This document shows positions 5,596 through 12,029 of a DNA stretch of 26,168 nucleotides, piece by piece. Numbering within the stretch: position 1 is the stretch's first letter; the number at the start of each line of letters is the position of its first letter. The translations under genes and the position numbers were made by a program. The notes below the pieces were generated by a model. The model worked only from the letters and a program-made list of their open reading frames with translations. It was not told the origin of the DNA and made no database searches. The DNA is taken from positions 1 to 26,168 of IMG/VR virus record IMGVR_UViG_3300026257_000495; one strand, written 5' to 3'. The stretch comes from a virus.

Positions 5596-6723
5596 TTATG
5601 AGTCAAATCGTACTAAAAATGAAAGTGGTAAATCTTTTTCATTTTTTATAGGATTTGATAATTTTGCAATAGCCAATAACTCATTTGAATCATTATATAA
5701 ACCAACATTTGTAATATATGTCCCAAATTCTGAATGTGTGGTGAAGTTTTCATATAATGTTCCTGGATTATATGTTACATCATAAGAACTACTTGCTGCC
5801 TGTAATACCAAATCTATAGTTTTTGCATAAAGTGGTGGGTATAAAGTTCCTTTTTGTATATCACCATCATAAATATATTTTGCATCATGTGGAACATATA
5901 TACTACCACTTCTACCCCTAACCAAACTTGGGTTTGTACTACTATTAAATTCATATTTACTTATATTACATAAATACTGATACTCAGTAGATGTTTTTGT
6001 AGCTTTAAATCTCACGGAAAATCCATCTGATCCCAATTTTAAACTTGCCGACCTATATAATGAACCAGTATCGGTAATAGTTATTAAACCATGTTCATAA
6101 AATACATTACCAACAACACTTCCTGTGTAAGAATTGGTACTACCACCTGGAGTTCCTGCTGCAAAACTTTCTGAATATTGATAATCATAAAGTTGTCCAT
6201 GACCATCGTCTCTCAAATCTAATGTTGTTCCACCACTATCGTCAAGTAGTTTAATAGAACCAGGTTTAATTTCTTCTCCAAAATATTTTTGTGGAATTGT
6301 TATAACATTTACCGAACTATGTAATTGTCGTGGAATTATTGATCCCCAATCTCTCCTACCGTGTGGATCTTTTCTACTCCAAGGAGTGGCAGTATATACT
6401 GGCATTTTAGTAGTAGTAGATTTAGGATTAGGAATCTTATCGTATTTATAATATAAATTAGCTATAGTGTAATACAGGGGTATCTTATGAAAAGTTCCAC
6501 AACTATACCAAGTATCCCAATCTTTACCAAAACTTTTTGATTCTGCATTAAATACACCATAACTCTGAGATTCTGCGGAACCAGTTAAGAAATTATGAAA
6601 ACTTCCACTTATTCCTTCAAGTCCAAAAACCCCACTTCCACTATCTGAATGTGTAAAGGTGAATTGTTTATAAGTTTTGAAATTTTGTATTGACCTATCA
6701 TCAGAAGATATATCCTTAAACAT
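5596..6723 (-). CDS. virion structural protein, divergent third member of a tandem trio (375 aa)
   Basis: Last and most divergent of three adjacent paralogues. The shared landmarks are a middle segment ending in LLDDSGG (LIDDSGA in the other two) and a C-terminal block with CNISKYEFNSSTNPS, TYITNVGLYNDSNELLAIAK and a final VRFDS. Its first half does not align with the siblings by eye and is rich in Ser, Gly, Phe and Tyr. No enzyme motif, signal peptide or membrane segment is visible. AAGGAG precedes the ATG and it lies 12 nt after its sibling. Position after the baseplate and fibre-like genes suggests a tail or fibre component. The family looks like the unnamed structural proteins common in marine T4-like phages; the exact virion location is unknown. 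Confidence 0.7.
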   Translation of the reverse strand: MFKDISSDDRSIQNFKTYKQFTFTHSDSGSGVFGLEGISGSFHNFLTGSAESQSYGVFNAESKSFGKDWDTWYSCGTFHKIPLYYTIANLYYKYDKIPNPKSTTTKMPVYTATPWSRKDPHGRRDWGSIIPRQLHSSVNVITIPQKYFGEEIKPGSIKLLDDSGGTTLDLRDDGHGQLYDYQYSESFAAGTPGGSTNSYTGSVVGNVFYEHGLITITDTGSLYRSASLKLGSDGFSVRFKATKTSTEYQYLCNISKYEFNSSTNPSLVRGRSGSIYVPHDAKYIYDGDIQKGTLYPPLYAKTIDLVLQAASSSYDVTYNPGTLYENFTTHSEFGTYITNVGLYNDSNELLAIAKLSNPIKNEKDLPLSFLVRFDS

Positions 6724-6734
6724 TGGAATCTCCT

Positions 6735-7790
6735 TTAATAATCAAGTCTTACTTTGATCAAGGCTTCGGTATTCGGATCCTTCTTAAATGGTTTAGACAT
6801 CTTGGCCACTGCTAATAATTCATTTTGATTATTATAAAGTCCAACAGATGTTATGTAAGTTGTTGGTTCAGCAATAAAAGAATTATGAAGTAATTGTGCG
6901 TTTGATCCTGTAAAAAATGATGGATTTTGACTATGATTAAATTCAGAATTTTCAACTCTACAAAAATAAAACGAACTTCTTCTCACTTCTTCCCTACGTG
7001 CTGAAAAATAACTACCCGATTGTATAGACTCCAATAGTTTTCTATGTTCATAATTGTTAGTAGAAGTACTTTTTACAAGTTGTGGAATGACATATGAACC
7101 AGAGGCCCTACCTATATTCATACGAGTATTTGATAATGCATTTGGATTTAATAAAATAATACCCGATTCTGGATAGAATAAACCATACGAACCAGAATTA
7201 GTTGCAGCTGCAGATGCAGATGCTGTAGTATTTATCCTATACTCATCGTTTGCAATTGAACCACTAACTATATTAAACTCTCTATTAGCAGCTTTAAGTC
7301 TTTGGTCACGACTTGCCCCACTATCGTCAATAAGTTTTACTGTCGTACTACCACTTACTAAATGTAATTCCCAGTTACCAGGATCCATTTTTTCTCTATA
7401 ACGAGCTCTGTTACTAACAATGGCAAAAACATCATCGCTATAGTAATTTGCTCCTGAATTTCCATGAAAATTAAACTTAGTAGTTTGTGGTGGCAATAAA
7501 ACTTGTTTCAGTTGTGAATAAATTGCCTTAGTAGGATTAGTAGTTCCTGATGTAGTCGAACCTTCAGAACCAGAACCAGCGTAATGACCATAAGATATAG
7601 CGAATTGTACATCCGTACTTTCGTCGCTAGATTTATGAACATCTAAATAATACTTGCCAGTATTGGAATTCTGTGTAGATCCAGTATAGAAAGTAGTCAA
7701 AGTTGCGGTATTATCCGACCACATCCTTTCGGCTACCTTATTGACTATATTTTCTGCTCTATCTTCGGGATTAAAAGATTTAAAAGCCAT
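6735..7790 (-). CDS. virion structural protein, second member of a tandem trio (351 aa)
   Basis: Closely related to the 367-aa protein just upstream along its whole length. Shared blocks in order: TATLTTFYTGSTQ near residue 30, VQFAISYGHYAGSGS, KAIYSQLKQ, DVFAIVSNRARYREKMDPGN (about 120), WELHL, KLIDDSGA, FYFCRVENSEFNHSQNPSFF (about 275) and a closing TYITSVGLYNNQNELLAVAK...VRLDY. It contains no catalytic motif, signal peptide or membrane segment and is rich in Ser, Gly, Tyr and Asn, like phage fibre and baseplate proteins. AAGGAG stands 8 nt before the ATG; gaps to both siblings are 11-16 nt. Tandem copies that have diverged at the N- and middle parts but keep the same C-terminus may form a hetero-oligomer or be alternative subunits of one appendage. 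Confidence 0.72.
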   Translation of the reverse strand: MAFKSFNPEDRAENIVNKVAERMWSDNTATLTTFYTGSTQNSNTGKYYLDVHKSSDESTDVQFAISYGHYAGSGSEGSTTSGTTNPTKAIYSQLKQVLLPPQTTKFNFHGNSGANYYSDDVFAIVSNRARYREKMDPGNWELHLVSGSTTVKLIDDSGASRDQRLKAANREFNIVSGSIANDEYRINTTASASAAATNSGSYGLFYPESGIILLNPNALSNTRMNIGRASGSYVIPQLVKSTSTNNYEHRKLLESIQSGSYFSARREEVRRSSFYFCRVENSEFNHSQNPSFFTGSNAQLLHNSFIAEPTTYITSVGLYNNQNELLAVAKMSKPFKKDPNTEALIKVRLDY

Positions 7791-7806
7791 TTAGAATCTC
7801 CTTTTC

Positions 7807-8910
7807 CTAAAAGTCTAATCGTACTTTGATTACTGCTTCTCTGTCTTTTGATTTTAACAGCGGTTGACTCAATTTAGCCACAGCTAACAATTCATTGTTA
7901 TCATTGTACAATCCAACCGTAGTTATATACGATTTTGGATCTTGAACGAAACTCGAATTTTTCAATTCAGCATTAGACCCCGTAAAATAAGTCGGGTTTT
8001 GACTATAGTTATATTCTCCAGACTTAACTCTACAAAAATAATGAGATGATTTAATTTGTTCTTCCCTTCTTGCTTGAAAGTATGAACCACTATTGATACA
8101 ATCTACCAATTGTTTAGCGTTGTCATTATTTGTACCACTTGACCTAACAAGATTGAGTGCATTTGTTTTAACTGCGACTGAACCAGAGTTATGATATCCG
8201 ATAGAATGAGAAGCTATTGCTTCTGCATTTAATACAATAATACCAAGTTCTGGATATACATATCCAAATGAACCACTACCACCTGCTGATTGATTTACAG
8301 CCGTTGTCTTTATTCTTGAAGTTCCATCTGAAATTGAACCAGTAACTACATTAAATCTCCTTTGTGATGCTTTAATTGTAGAATCTGCGGTTGCACCACT
8401 ATCATCAATGAGTTTTAATACGGATTCGCCACGACCTTGTGCTCTACTTCCACTTAAATGTAGTTCCCAGTTTCCTGGATCCAACTTCTCTCTGTACCGT
8501 GCTCTGTTTACACTAATTGCGAATATATCTTTTCCGTCATAAGATGTACCAGCTCCGTCCGCATTAAAATTAAATCTAACACCACTATGAGCGTTTTTAA
8601 TACAAATGTTTCTGAACTGACGATATATTGCCTTAGATGGATTATTACCAGCAGAAGTGGATTTTGAACCACTACCATGAACGTGTCCATACGAAACTGC
8701 AAATTGTACAGCCCTTGTAGTATCACTTCCTGCTTTATCGTATATGTCATAGTAATAATCACCACTACTAGCACTCTGCGTAGAGCCTGTATAGAAAGAA
8801 GTTAATGTTGCTGTTCCACCAGACCATACAGGCGACGAAACGGTACTAATTATATTAGTCCTCTTATCCGTATCCTCTATGGGTGTGAAAAAATTACTTA
8901 CTTCTGCCAT
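7807..8910 (-). CDS. virion structural protein, first member of a tandem trio (367 aa)
   Basis: First of the trio. Same order of blocks as its neighbour: TATLTSFYTGSTQ, VQFAVSYGHVHGSGS, KAIYRQFRN, DIFAISVNRARYREKLDPGN, WELHLSGS, KLIDDSGA, HYFCRVKSGEYNYSQNPTYF, and the end ITTVGLYNDNNELLAVAK followed by VIKVRLDF. The gene starts with ATG behind AAGGAG and follows a 49-bp gap that holds one TATAAATAT motif, so it may head its own transcript. Nothing enzymatic is visible. It is probably a tail or fibre structural subunit, by its position in the late structural block and by composition. Which virion part it forms cannot be read from the sequence. Confidence 0.72.
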   Translation of the reverse strand: MAEVSNFFTPIEDTDKRTNIISTVSSPVWSGGTATLTSFYTGSTQSASSGDYYYDIYDKAGSDTTRAVQFAVSYGHVHGSGSKSTSAGNNPSKAIYRQFRNICIKNAHSGVRFNFNADGAGTSYDGKDIFAISVNRARYREKLDPGNWELHLSGSRAQGRGESVLKLIDDSGATADSTIKASQRRFNVVTGSISDGTSRIKTTAVNQSAGGSGSFGYVYPELGIIVLNAEAIASHSIGYHNSGSVAVKTNALNLVRSSGTNNDNAKQLVDCINSGSYFQARREEQIKSSHYFCRVKSGEYNYSQNPTYFTGSNAELKNSSFVQDPKSYITTVGLYNDNNELLAVAKLSQPLLKSKDREAVIKVRLDF

Positions 8911-8929
8911 TGTTTATCTCCTTATTACA

Positions 8930-8938
8930 TATAAATAT
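8930..8938 (+). promoter_or_regulatory. TATAAATAT motif in the gap before the structural trio
   Basis: The nonamer TATAAATAT lies on the plus strand within the 49-bp gap, 20 bp before the downstream start. TATAAATA is the T4 late-promoter core, but here it points away from all genes; on the coding strand it reads ATATTTATA. Its recurrence in gaps makes it a likely regulatory site of unknown type. Confidence 0.35.
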
Positions 8939-8959
8939 GTTGTTTTAAAATTTTAATTT

Positions 8960-9295
8960 TTATTTTGAACTTTTAAGTGTTGTTGTACCACTTAAAGTTC
9001 CACCTTTTACAATTCCTTTAGATTTTTGACTTGCAGGTGTTTTTCTTCTACCTTTTTTATTAGATATTAATCCTATGGGTGCCGATATAGGTTTTCCAAA
9101 AACTGCCTTTTCTCCTGTACCTTTTGGTGTAACAACAATATCAACATAAAATACAGCCCCACTTGACATACCCGTTACTTTTAAAGTAGTCGTTCTCGTA
9201 GTGGTCAAATTTTTAGCCCTTAATCTGACAGCATGACCATACAAGGTTTTTTCTTGTCCTACTCCATCTTTTGGTGTTTGATTTACACTTAACAT
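8960..9295 (-). CDS. stand-alone copy of a small beta module found at the C-terminus of two neighbours (111 aa)
   Basis: Residues about 27-60 (AVRLRAKNLTTTRTTTLKV, then TGMSSGAVFYVDIVVT) align with the C-termini of the 340-aa and 239-aa proteins upstream (TTLVVTGQTSGAVKEFDVKI and TSIIITGQKSGAIYVLRVQV). That makes this gene a free-standing version of a shared small beta module, perhaps Ig-like. The second half is different: a Lys/Arg/Thr-rich tail (KKGRRKTPASQKSKGIVKGG) that looks disordered and basic. The start ATG lies 5 nt after the SET-gene stop, with GGGGA about 11 nt upstream. It is probably a minor virion protein or an assembly partner of the two related proteins. The basic tail is another possible substrate for the neighbouring SET protein; that is inference. 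Confidence 0.68.
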   Translation of the reverse strand: MLSVNQTPKDGVGQEKTLYGHAVRLRAKNLTTTRTTTLKVTGMSSGAVFYVDIVVTPKGTGEKAVFGKPISAPIGLISNKKGRRKTPASQKSKGIVKGGTLSGTTTLKSSK

Positions 9296-9300
9296 ATTAT

Positions 9301-9654
9301 CTAATATTCCCCATAATCATAATCTAATAATAATTCACTTCCTTTTTTTATATCTTTAATTGCTATAAATATAAAAATATCATTATCTACATCTGTTTTC
9401 CAATCCACATTTGCTTCTTTTCCAGAAGAAGATGTTCCATTATATATACACCCAAATCCAAGTGGAATTGTATATTTTTTAAACTTTTCTCCCCTTGGCC
9501 AGTTGTAATAATACCTGGCGAGTTTTTCATCATCCGAAACTTCTAAATAATGACATTCCTCTAACAATTCTCCCTCTTTAATATTTTTTGTACAAAAAAC
9601 TCCATATCCCTGTAATGAAGATTTTCTAATTTCAATTTTATTACTGTGAAACAA
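9301..9654 (-). CDS. SET-domain protein, probable protein-lysine methyltransferase
   Basis: The frame shows the full order of SET motifs: QGYGVFCTKNIKEGELLEE (15-33, the GxG region that helps bind S-adenosylmethionine), GFGCIYNGT (66-74) at the place of the NHS motif, EANVDW (80-85) for the PNA part, FIAIKDIKKGSELLLDYDYG (96-115) with the catalytic tyrosine of the ExLxxDYG motif. There is no pre-SET or post-SET zinc site, as in small viral and bacterial SET proteins such as chlorovirus vSET. NHS is changed to NGT. The first canonical start is TTG at 9652-9654, with no ribosome site; the same frame is open for 27 more codons up to an ATA behind a perfect AGGAGG (see 9655-9735). It lies in the structural block beside proteins with Gly-Lys repeats, which are possible substrates. 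Fold call is strong; activity and target are inference. Confidence 0.82.
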   Translation of the reverse strand: MFHSNKIEIRKSSLQGYGVFCTKNIKEGELLEECHYLEVSDDEKLARYYYNWPRGEKFKKYTIPLGFGCIYNGTSSSGKEANVDWKTDVDNDIFIFIAIKDIKKGSELLLDYDYGEY

Positions 9655-9735
9655 TTTATTCTTTTTTGCTACATTATAAGAACCATTATTTACATAAGGT
9701 ATTCTGACCTCAAAATTTGCAAATGGTGTATCTAT
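9655..9735 (-). other. in-frame N-terminal extension of the SET gene, beginning at ATA
   Basis: Twenty-seven sense codons run in the SET frame directly upstream of the TTG, reading IDTPFANFEVRIPYVNNG and then SYNVAKKNK. The first codon is ATA (9733-9735), 6 nt after AGGAGG. No ATG, GTG or TTG in this frame fits the ribosome site. Either ATA is used as a rare start, or an ATG has changed to ATA in this genome or its assembly. With it the protein would be 144 aa, a more usual size for a compact SET protein. Confidence 0.5.
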
Positions 9736-9741
9736 TACAAG

Positions 9742-9747
9742 CCTCCT
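9742..9747 (-). promoter_or_regulatory. AGGAGG ribosome binding site for the SET gene
   Basis: A full AGGAGG lies 8 nt after the stop codon of the PKD gene. The only possible start at a good distance is the ATA at 9733-9735; the TTG 1 nt after the site is followed at once by a stop. It decides in favour of the longer SET protein. Confidence 0.55.
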
Positions 9748-9755
9748 TTACTCTT

Positions 9756-10208
9756 CTACTTTTCATCTGGTGGTTGTCCAGCGGCCCCATATTGATATAT
9801 TCCTGCTGGTGGTCCTGTTTGTCCTTGTCCGTTACCTCCTGGTGGTGCACCTTTACCTTTACCGTTACCTCCTGGTGGTCCTCCAGCGGCCCCATATTGA
9901 TATATTCCTGCTGGTGGGCCGGGTGGGCTACCCTTACCTTTACCTTTACCTCCTGGTGGTTCTCCTGGACCTTCAGGTGGTAAACTTACTCCAAGACTAA
10001 CCGAAATATAATCTAACTTAGTATCCGTTCCGTAATTATTTGTAGTAGTTAAAGTTACCGTATAGTCTCCTACTACTTCATAAGTGTGTGATGGGCTTGC
10101 TTCCATAGAAGTTTGTCCATCACCGAAATCCCATGAATACGATAAATTTTCTCCCATAGATGTATTAGTAAAATCTACTGTTAATGGGACTATTCCTGAA
10201 ATTGCCAT
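9756..10208 (-). CDS. PKD-domain protein with Gly/Pro/Lys-rich repeat tail (150 aa)
   Basis: Residues about 5-73 form a PKD (Ig-like) domain: GIVPLTVDFTNTS, the signature YSWDFGDGQTS, SPSHTYEVVGDYTVTLTT and a last strand near DYISVSL. The usual first strand of this family (PVAxFxxSP before GxxPLTV) is missing; the ORF begins with MAIS straight before GIVPLTV. The tail (about 78-150) is low-complexity, with GPPAGIYQYGAAG twice and blocks of GKGKG and PPGG, likely extended and flexible. PKD domains serve in protein-protein and carbohydrate contacts on secreted and virion proteins. GGAG precedes the ATG. The gene follows the 185-aa protein in the same frame, separated by TAA-AGG-AGA-TAA-AAT. Likely a virion decoration or tail-tip accessory protein; the exact site is unknown. 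Confidence 0.78.
   Translation of the reverse strand: MAISGIVPLTVDFTNTSMGENLSYSWDFGDGQTSMEASPSHTYEVVGDYTVTLTTTNNYGTDTKLDYISVSLGVSLPPEGPGEPPGGKGKGKGSPPGPPAGIYQYGAAGGPPGGNGKGKGAPPGGNGQGQTGPPAGIYQYGAAGQPPDEK
9778..9917. repeat. two 35-bp direct repeats in the PKD gene tail
   Basis: Identical 35-bp stretches at 9778-9812 and 9883-9917, 105 bp (35 codons) apart, encode the two PPAGIYQYGAAG segments. Between them lie shorter, imperfect Gly/Lys and Gly/Pro codon repeats. Identity at the DNA level suggests recent slippage or unequal exchange. Confidence 0.85.
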
Positions 10209-10220
10209 ATTTTATCTCCT

Positions 10221-10778
10221 TTATGCTTCTTCCATAGTAAAACCAGCTACAGGTGGATATCCTGGTACCATAGACATAATAAAATCTGCCAATGGTGGTG
10301 GTAACATACTAATGCTCATATTAAAATCTGAAACTGGTGGTATGTGTGGATTTGTCATCTCTACAACATTATCTTCTTCAAGAAAAAATTCATATTCTTC
10401 AGTTTCATCTAAATTTTCAGTTGATGGTATTAAATCAATTGTATCCCCTACACCCTCAAGTGATATTTGACCTAAGATATTAGAAATTGAAGATCCATTA
10501 GTAATTTCTGGGGTTTCTACCATAACATATGAATTCATAATTTCTTTTTGGCTTATAAAAGATTCAAGTATAGGCATGTTCTCAATAATTCTTCCCTGTA
10601 AGTTTGATGGTTGTGACTCATCCCAAAGTCCATAATCTATTTCCTCATCACCTAATGCAAACTTAGTAATAACATAAGAATCATCTACTGAACCTGCCAG
10701 TGCATCTGCCAAAAGTTCTCGACCTTTCTTGGTAAAATGTGCTGTTGCAGTTAATGATGTTTTATCTATATATCCCAC
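10221..10778 (-). CDS. KKG/DDEIDY-family structural protein with three PPVAxFxM motifs (185 aa)
   Basis: Fourth of four tandem paralogues. The N-terminal domain (1-about 80) has GYIDKTSLTATAHFTKKGRE, then ITKFALGDEEIDYGLW, IIENMPILE and EIMNSYVM, matching its three siblings. After an acidic stretch (about 130-145) the C-terminus has three short motifs like the first strand of PKD domains: IPPVSDFNM, PPPLADFIM and YPPVAGFTM, ending MEEA. The next gene supplies a PKD domain that lacks this strand. Start is GTG (10776-10778) with AGGA 7 nt upstream. No signal peptide, membrane segment or enzyme motif. I take it as a virion structural protein from its neighbours; the name of the family is not known to me. 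Confidence 0.72.
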   Translation of the reverse strand: MGYIDKTSLTATAHFTKKGRELLADALAGSVDDSYVITKFALGDEEIDYGLWDESQPSNLQGRIIENMPILESFISQKEIMNSYVMVETPEITNGSSISNILGQISLEGVGDTIDLIPSTENLDETEEYEFFLEEDNVVEMTNPHIPPVSDFNMSISMLPPPLADFIMSMVPGYPPVAGFTMEEA

Positions 10779-10786
10779 TTTTTATC

Positions 10787-11275
10787 CTAATTTTTTAAAC
10801 TAAATGGTCCTTTTCCTTTTCCCTTCATACCAGATTTATTGTATTGGGTAGGTTTTAAAGGTATCGGTGTTAAACTATCTCTTGCTTTCATATTGAATTT
10901 CGAAACAGGTGGTATGCCACTCGAAAACATACTAAAATTTGCTACTGGAGGAATAGAAACTATCGGTGCCTCTGGTTGAGTAGATAATACTATACCCTCT
11001 TTAAATAATAGAGAACTCATAATTTCATTATCAGTAATTACTGGTTCTACGATTGGTTGATTATCAATTATCGTACCGAGTGGTCTCACATAATTAGATC
11101 CACTTGGAGTTTCATCCCATAATCCATAATCTATTTCGTCATCAGCTAATGCAAATTTTGTAATTACATGCTCACCATTTTGATTCTCACCAAATACTGC
11201 GGTTCTTAAATAATCTATACCTTTTTTAGTAAGAATTGCGTCCACTGCCAATGAAGTTTTATTTATATATCCCAC
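10787..11275 (-). CDS. KKG/DDEIDY-family structural protein with PPVAxFxM motifs and GKGKG tail (162 aa)
   Basis: Third of the four paralogues: GYINKTSLAVDAILTKKG, VITKFALADDEIDYGLWDE, TIIDNQPIVEP and NEIMSSLLF make up the shared domain (to about residue 92). The rest is short and probably extended: IPPVANFSM and IPPVSKFNM, two more PKD-strand-like motifs, and a tail ending GMKGKGKGPFSLKN. The start is GTG (11273-11275), 2 nt after the upstream stop, without a good ribosome site at the usual distance, so translation is probably coupled. The combination of shared domain plus variable C-terminus suggests a common docking domain with different attachments. The GKGKG stretch recurs in two neighbours. 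Confidence 0.72.
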   Translation of the reverse strand: MGYINKTSLAVDAILTKKGIDYLRTAVFGENQNGEHVITKFALADDEIDYGLWDETPSGSNYVRPLGTIIDNQPIVEPVITDNEIMSSLLFKEGIVLSTQPEAPIVSIPPVANFSMFSSGIPPVSKFNMKARDSLTPIPLKPTQYNKSGMKGKGKGPFSLKN

Positions 11276-11277
11276 AA

Positions 11278-11997
11278 CTAATTACTAGCCCTTTGGTCAT
11301 CAAATGTTACTTGTACCCTAAGTACATATATAGCTCCAGATTTTTGTCCTGTTATAATAATAGAAGTTTCTCTATCAAATGTCATCTGTTTTGCCTTAAT
11401 AGTTATTGATTCCCCAACTAATTTTGTACTCAATCTACCACTTTCTTCACCATAAATAGCCCCACCTAATGGTAAATCATCAAAAACTTCACCTGTACCT
11501 AAAGTTCCCAATCTCATATCAACAACATTCATATTTAAACACAAGAAACTATAGTTTTCATCCTGAAAAGATTGGTCTGCTCCAACCGTTGTTGGATTTA
11601 TAGTTGCCTCGGTAAGTGTCCAACTACCTTCATCAGTTTGAATAGATTTTAACCTACTATCATTTACCGTACCATCAGTTGCAGTTACTTTTAATAATTG
11701 TGTAATATCTGTTATGTATGGTAATGTTTTAGTACCCACAGGCATTGTAAACAATTTATATTTCATCACAACTTCAGGATCCACACAAGGTTCTAACATT
11801 GGTGTAGATTCTAAAACTGCACCATAATAATTACTACCCTTCGGATGTGCCGTATTCCATAACGCGTAATCTATCTCATCATCTGATAGTGCGAATTTTG
11901 TAATTGCAAAATTACCACTACTTTTAGAAAGATATTCTTTACCTTTTTTAGTTAGTACTGCGTTTAGGATATATGAAGTATTATTTATAAATCCCAT
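11278..11997 (-). CDS. KKG/DDEIDY-family structural protein with C-terminal beta module (239 aa)
   Basis: Second of the four paralogues. N-terminal domain: GFINNTSYILNAVLTKKGKE, FAITKFALSDDEIDYALW, YYGAVLESTPMLEP and VVMKYKLF (to about 90), closest to the 340-aa protein. The middle is unique. The end carries the beta module shared with the 340-aa and 111-aa proteins: GESITIKAKQMTF, then TSIIITGQKSGAIYVLRVQV. AAGGGA stands before the ATG. It has no export signal and no catalytic motif. Two-domain structure (common N-domain, common C-module, variable middle) suits a virion appendage subunit. It ends 2 nt before the next paralogue, so the four genes form one translational unit. Confidence 0.72.
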   Translation of the reverse strand: MGFINNTSYILNAVLTKKGKEYLSKSSGNFAITKFALSDDEIDYALWNTAHPKGSNYYGAVLESTPMLEPCVDPEVVMKYKLFTMPVGTKTLPYITDITQLLKVTATDGTVNDSRLKSIQTDEGSWTLTEATINPTTVGADQSFQDENYSFLCLNMNVVDMRLGTLGTGEVFDDLPLGGAIYGEESGRLSTKLVGESITIKAKQMTFDRETSIIITGQKSGAIYVLRVQVTFDDQRASN

Positions 11998-12029
11998 TAT
12001 ATTCCCTTAATAAAAACTATTATTATTTC

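Noticed and set aside
8508-8774. Minus-strand frame of 88 codons inside the 367-aa gene
   Set aside because: Alternative frame of a gene with clear paralogues; not needed to explain the sequence.
8945-8956. Palindrome TTAAAATTTTAA followed by T-rich DNA on the plus strand as a terminator
   Set aside because: All-AT and short, and the T-run is on the strand with no genes; stability would be too low for a terminator.
9717-9983. Plus-strand open frame rich in Trp, Ser and Thr
   Set aside because: It is the antisense shadow of the Gly/Pro repeats of the PKD gene; no ribosome site and no independent signal.
10084-10470. Plus-strand open frame of 128 codons
   Set aside because: Overlaps two well-supported minus-strand genes and their junction; no ribosome site or family pattern.
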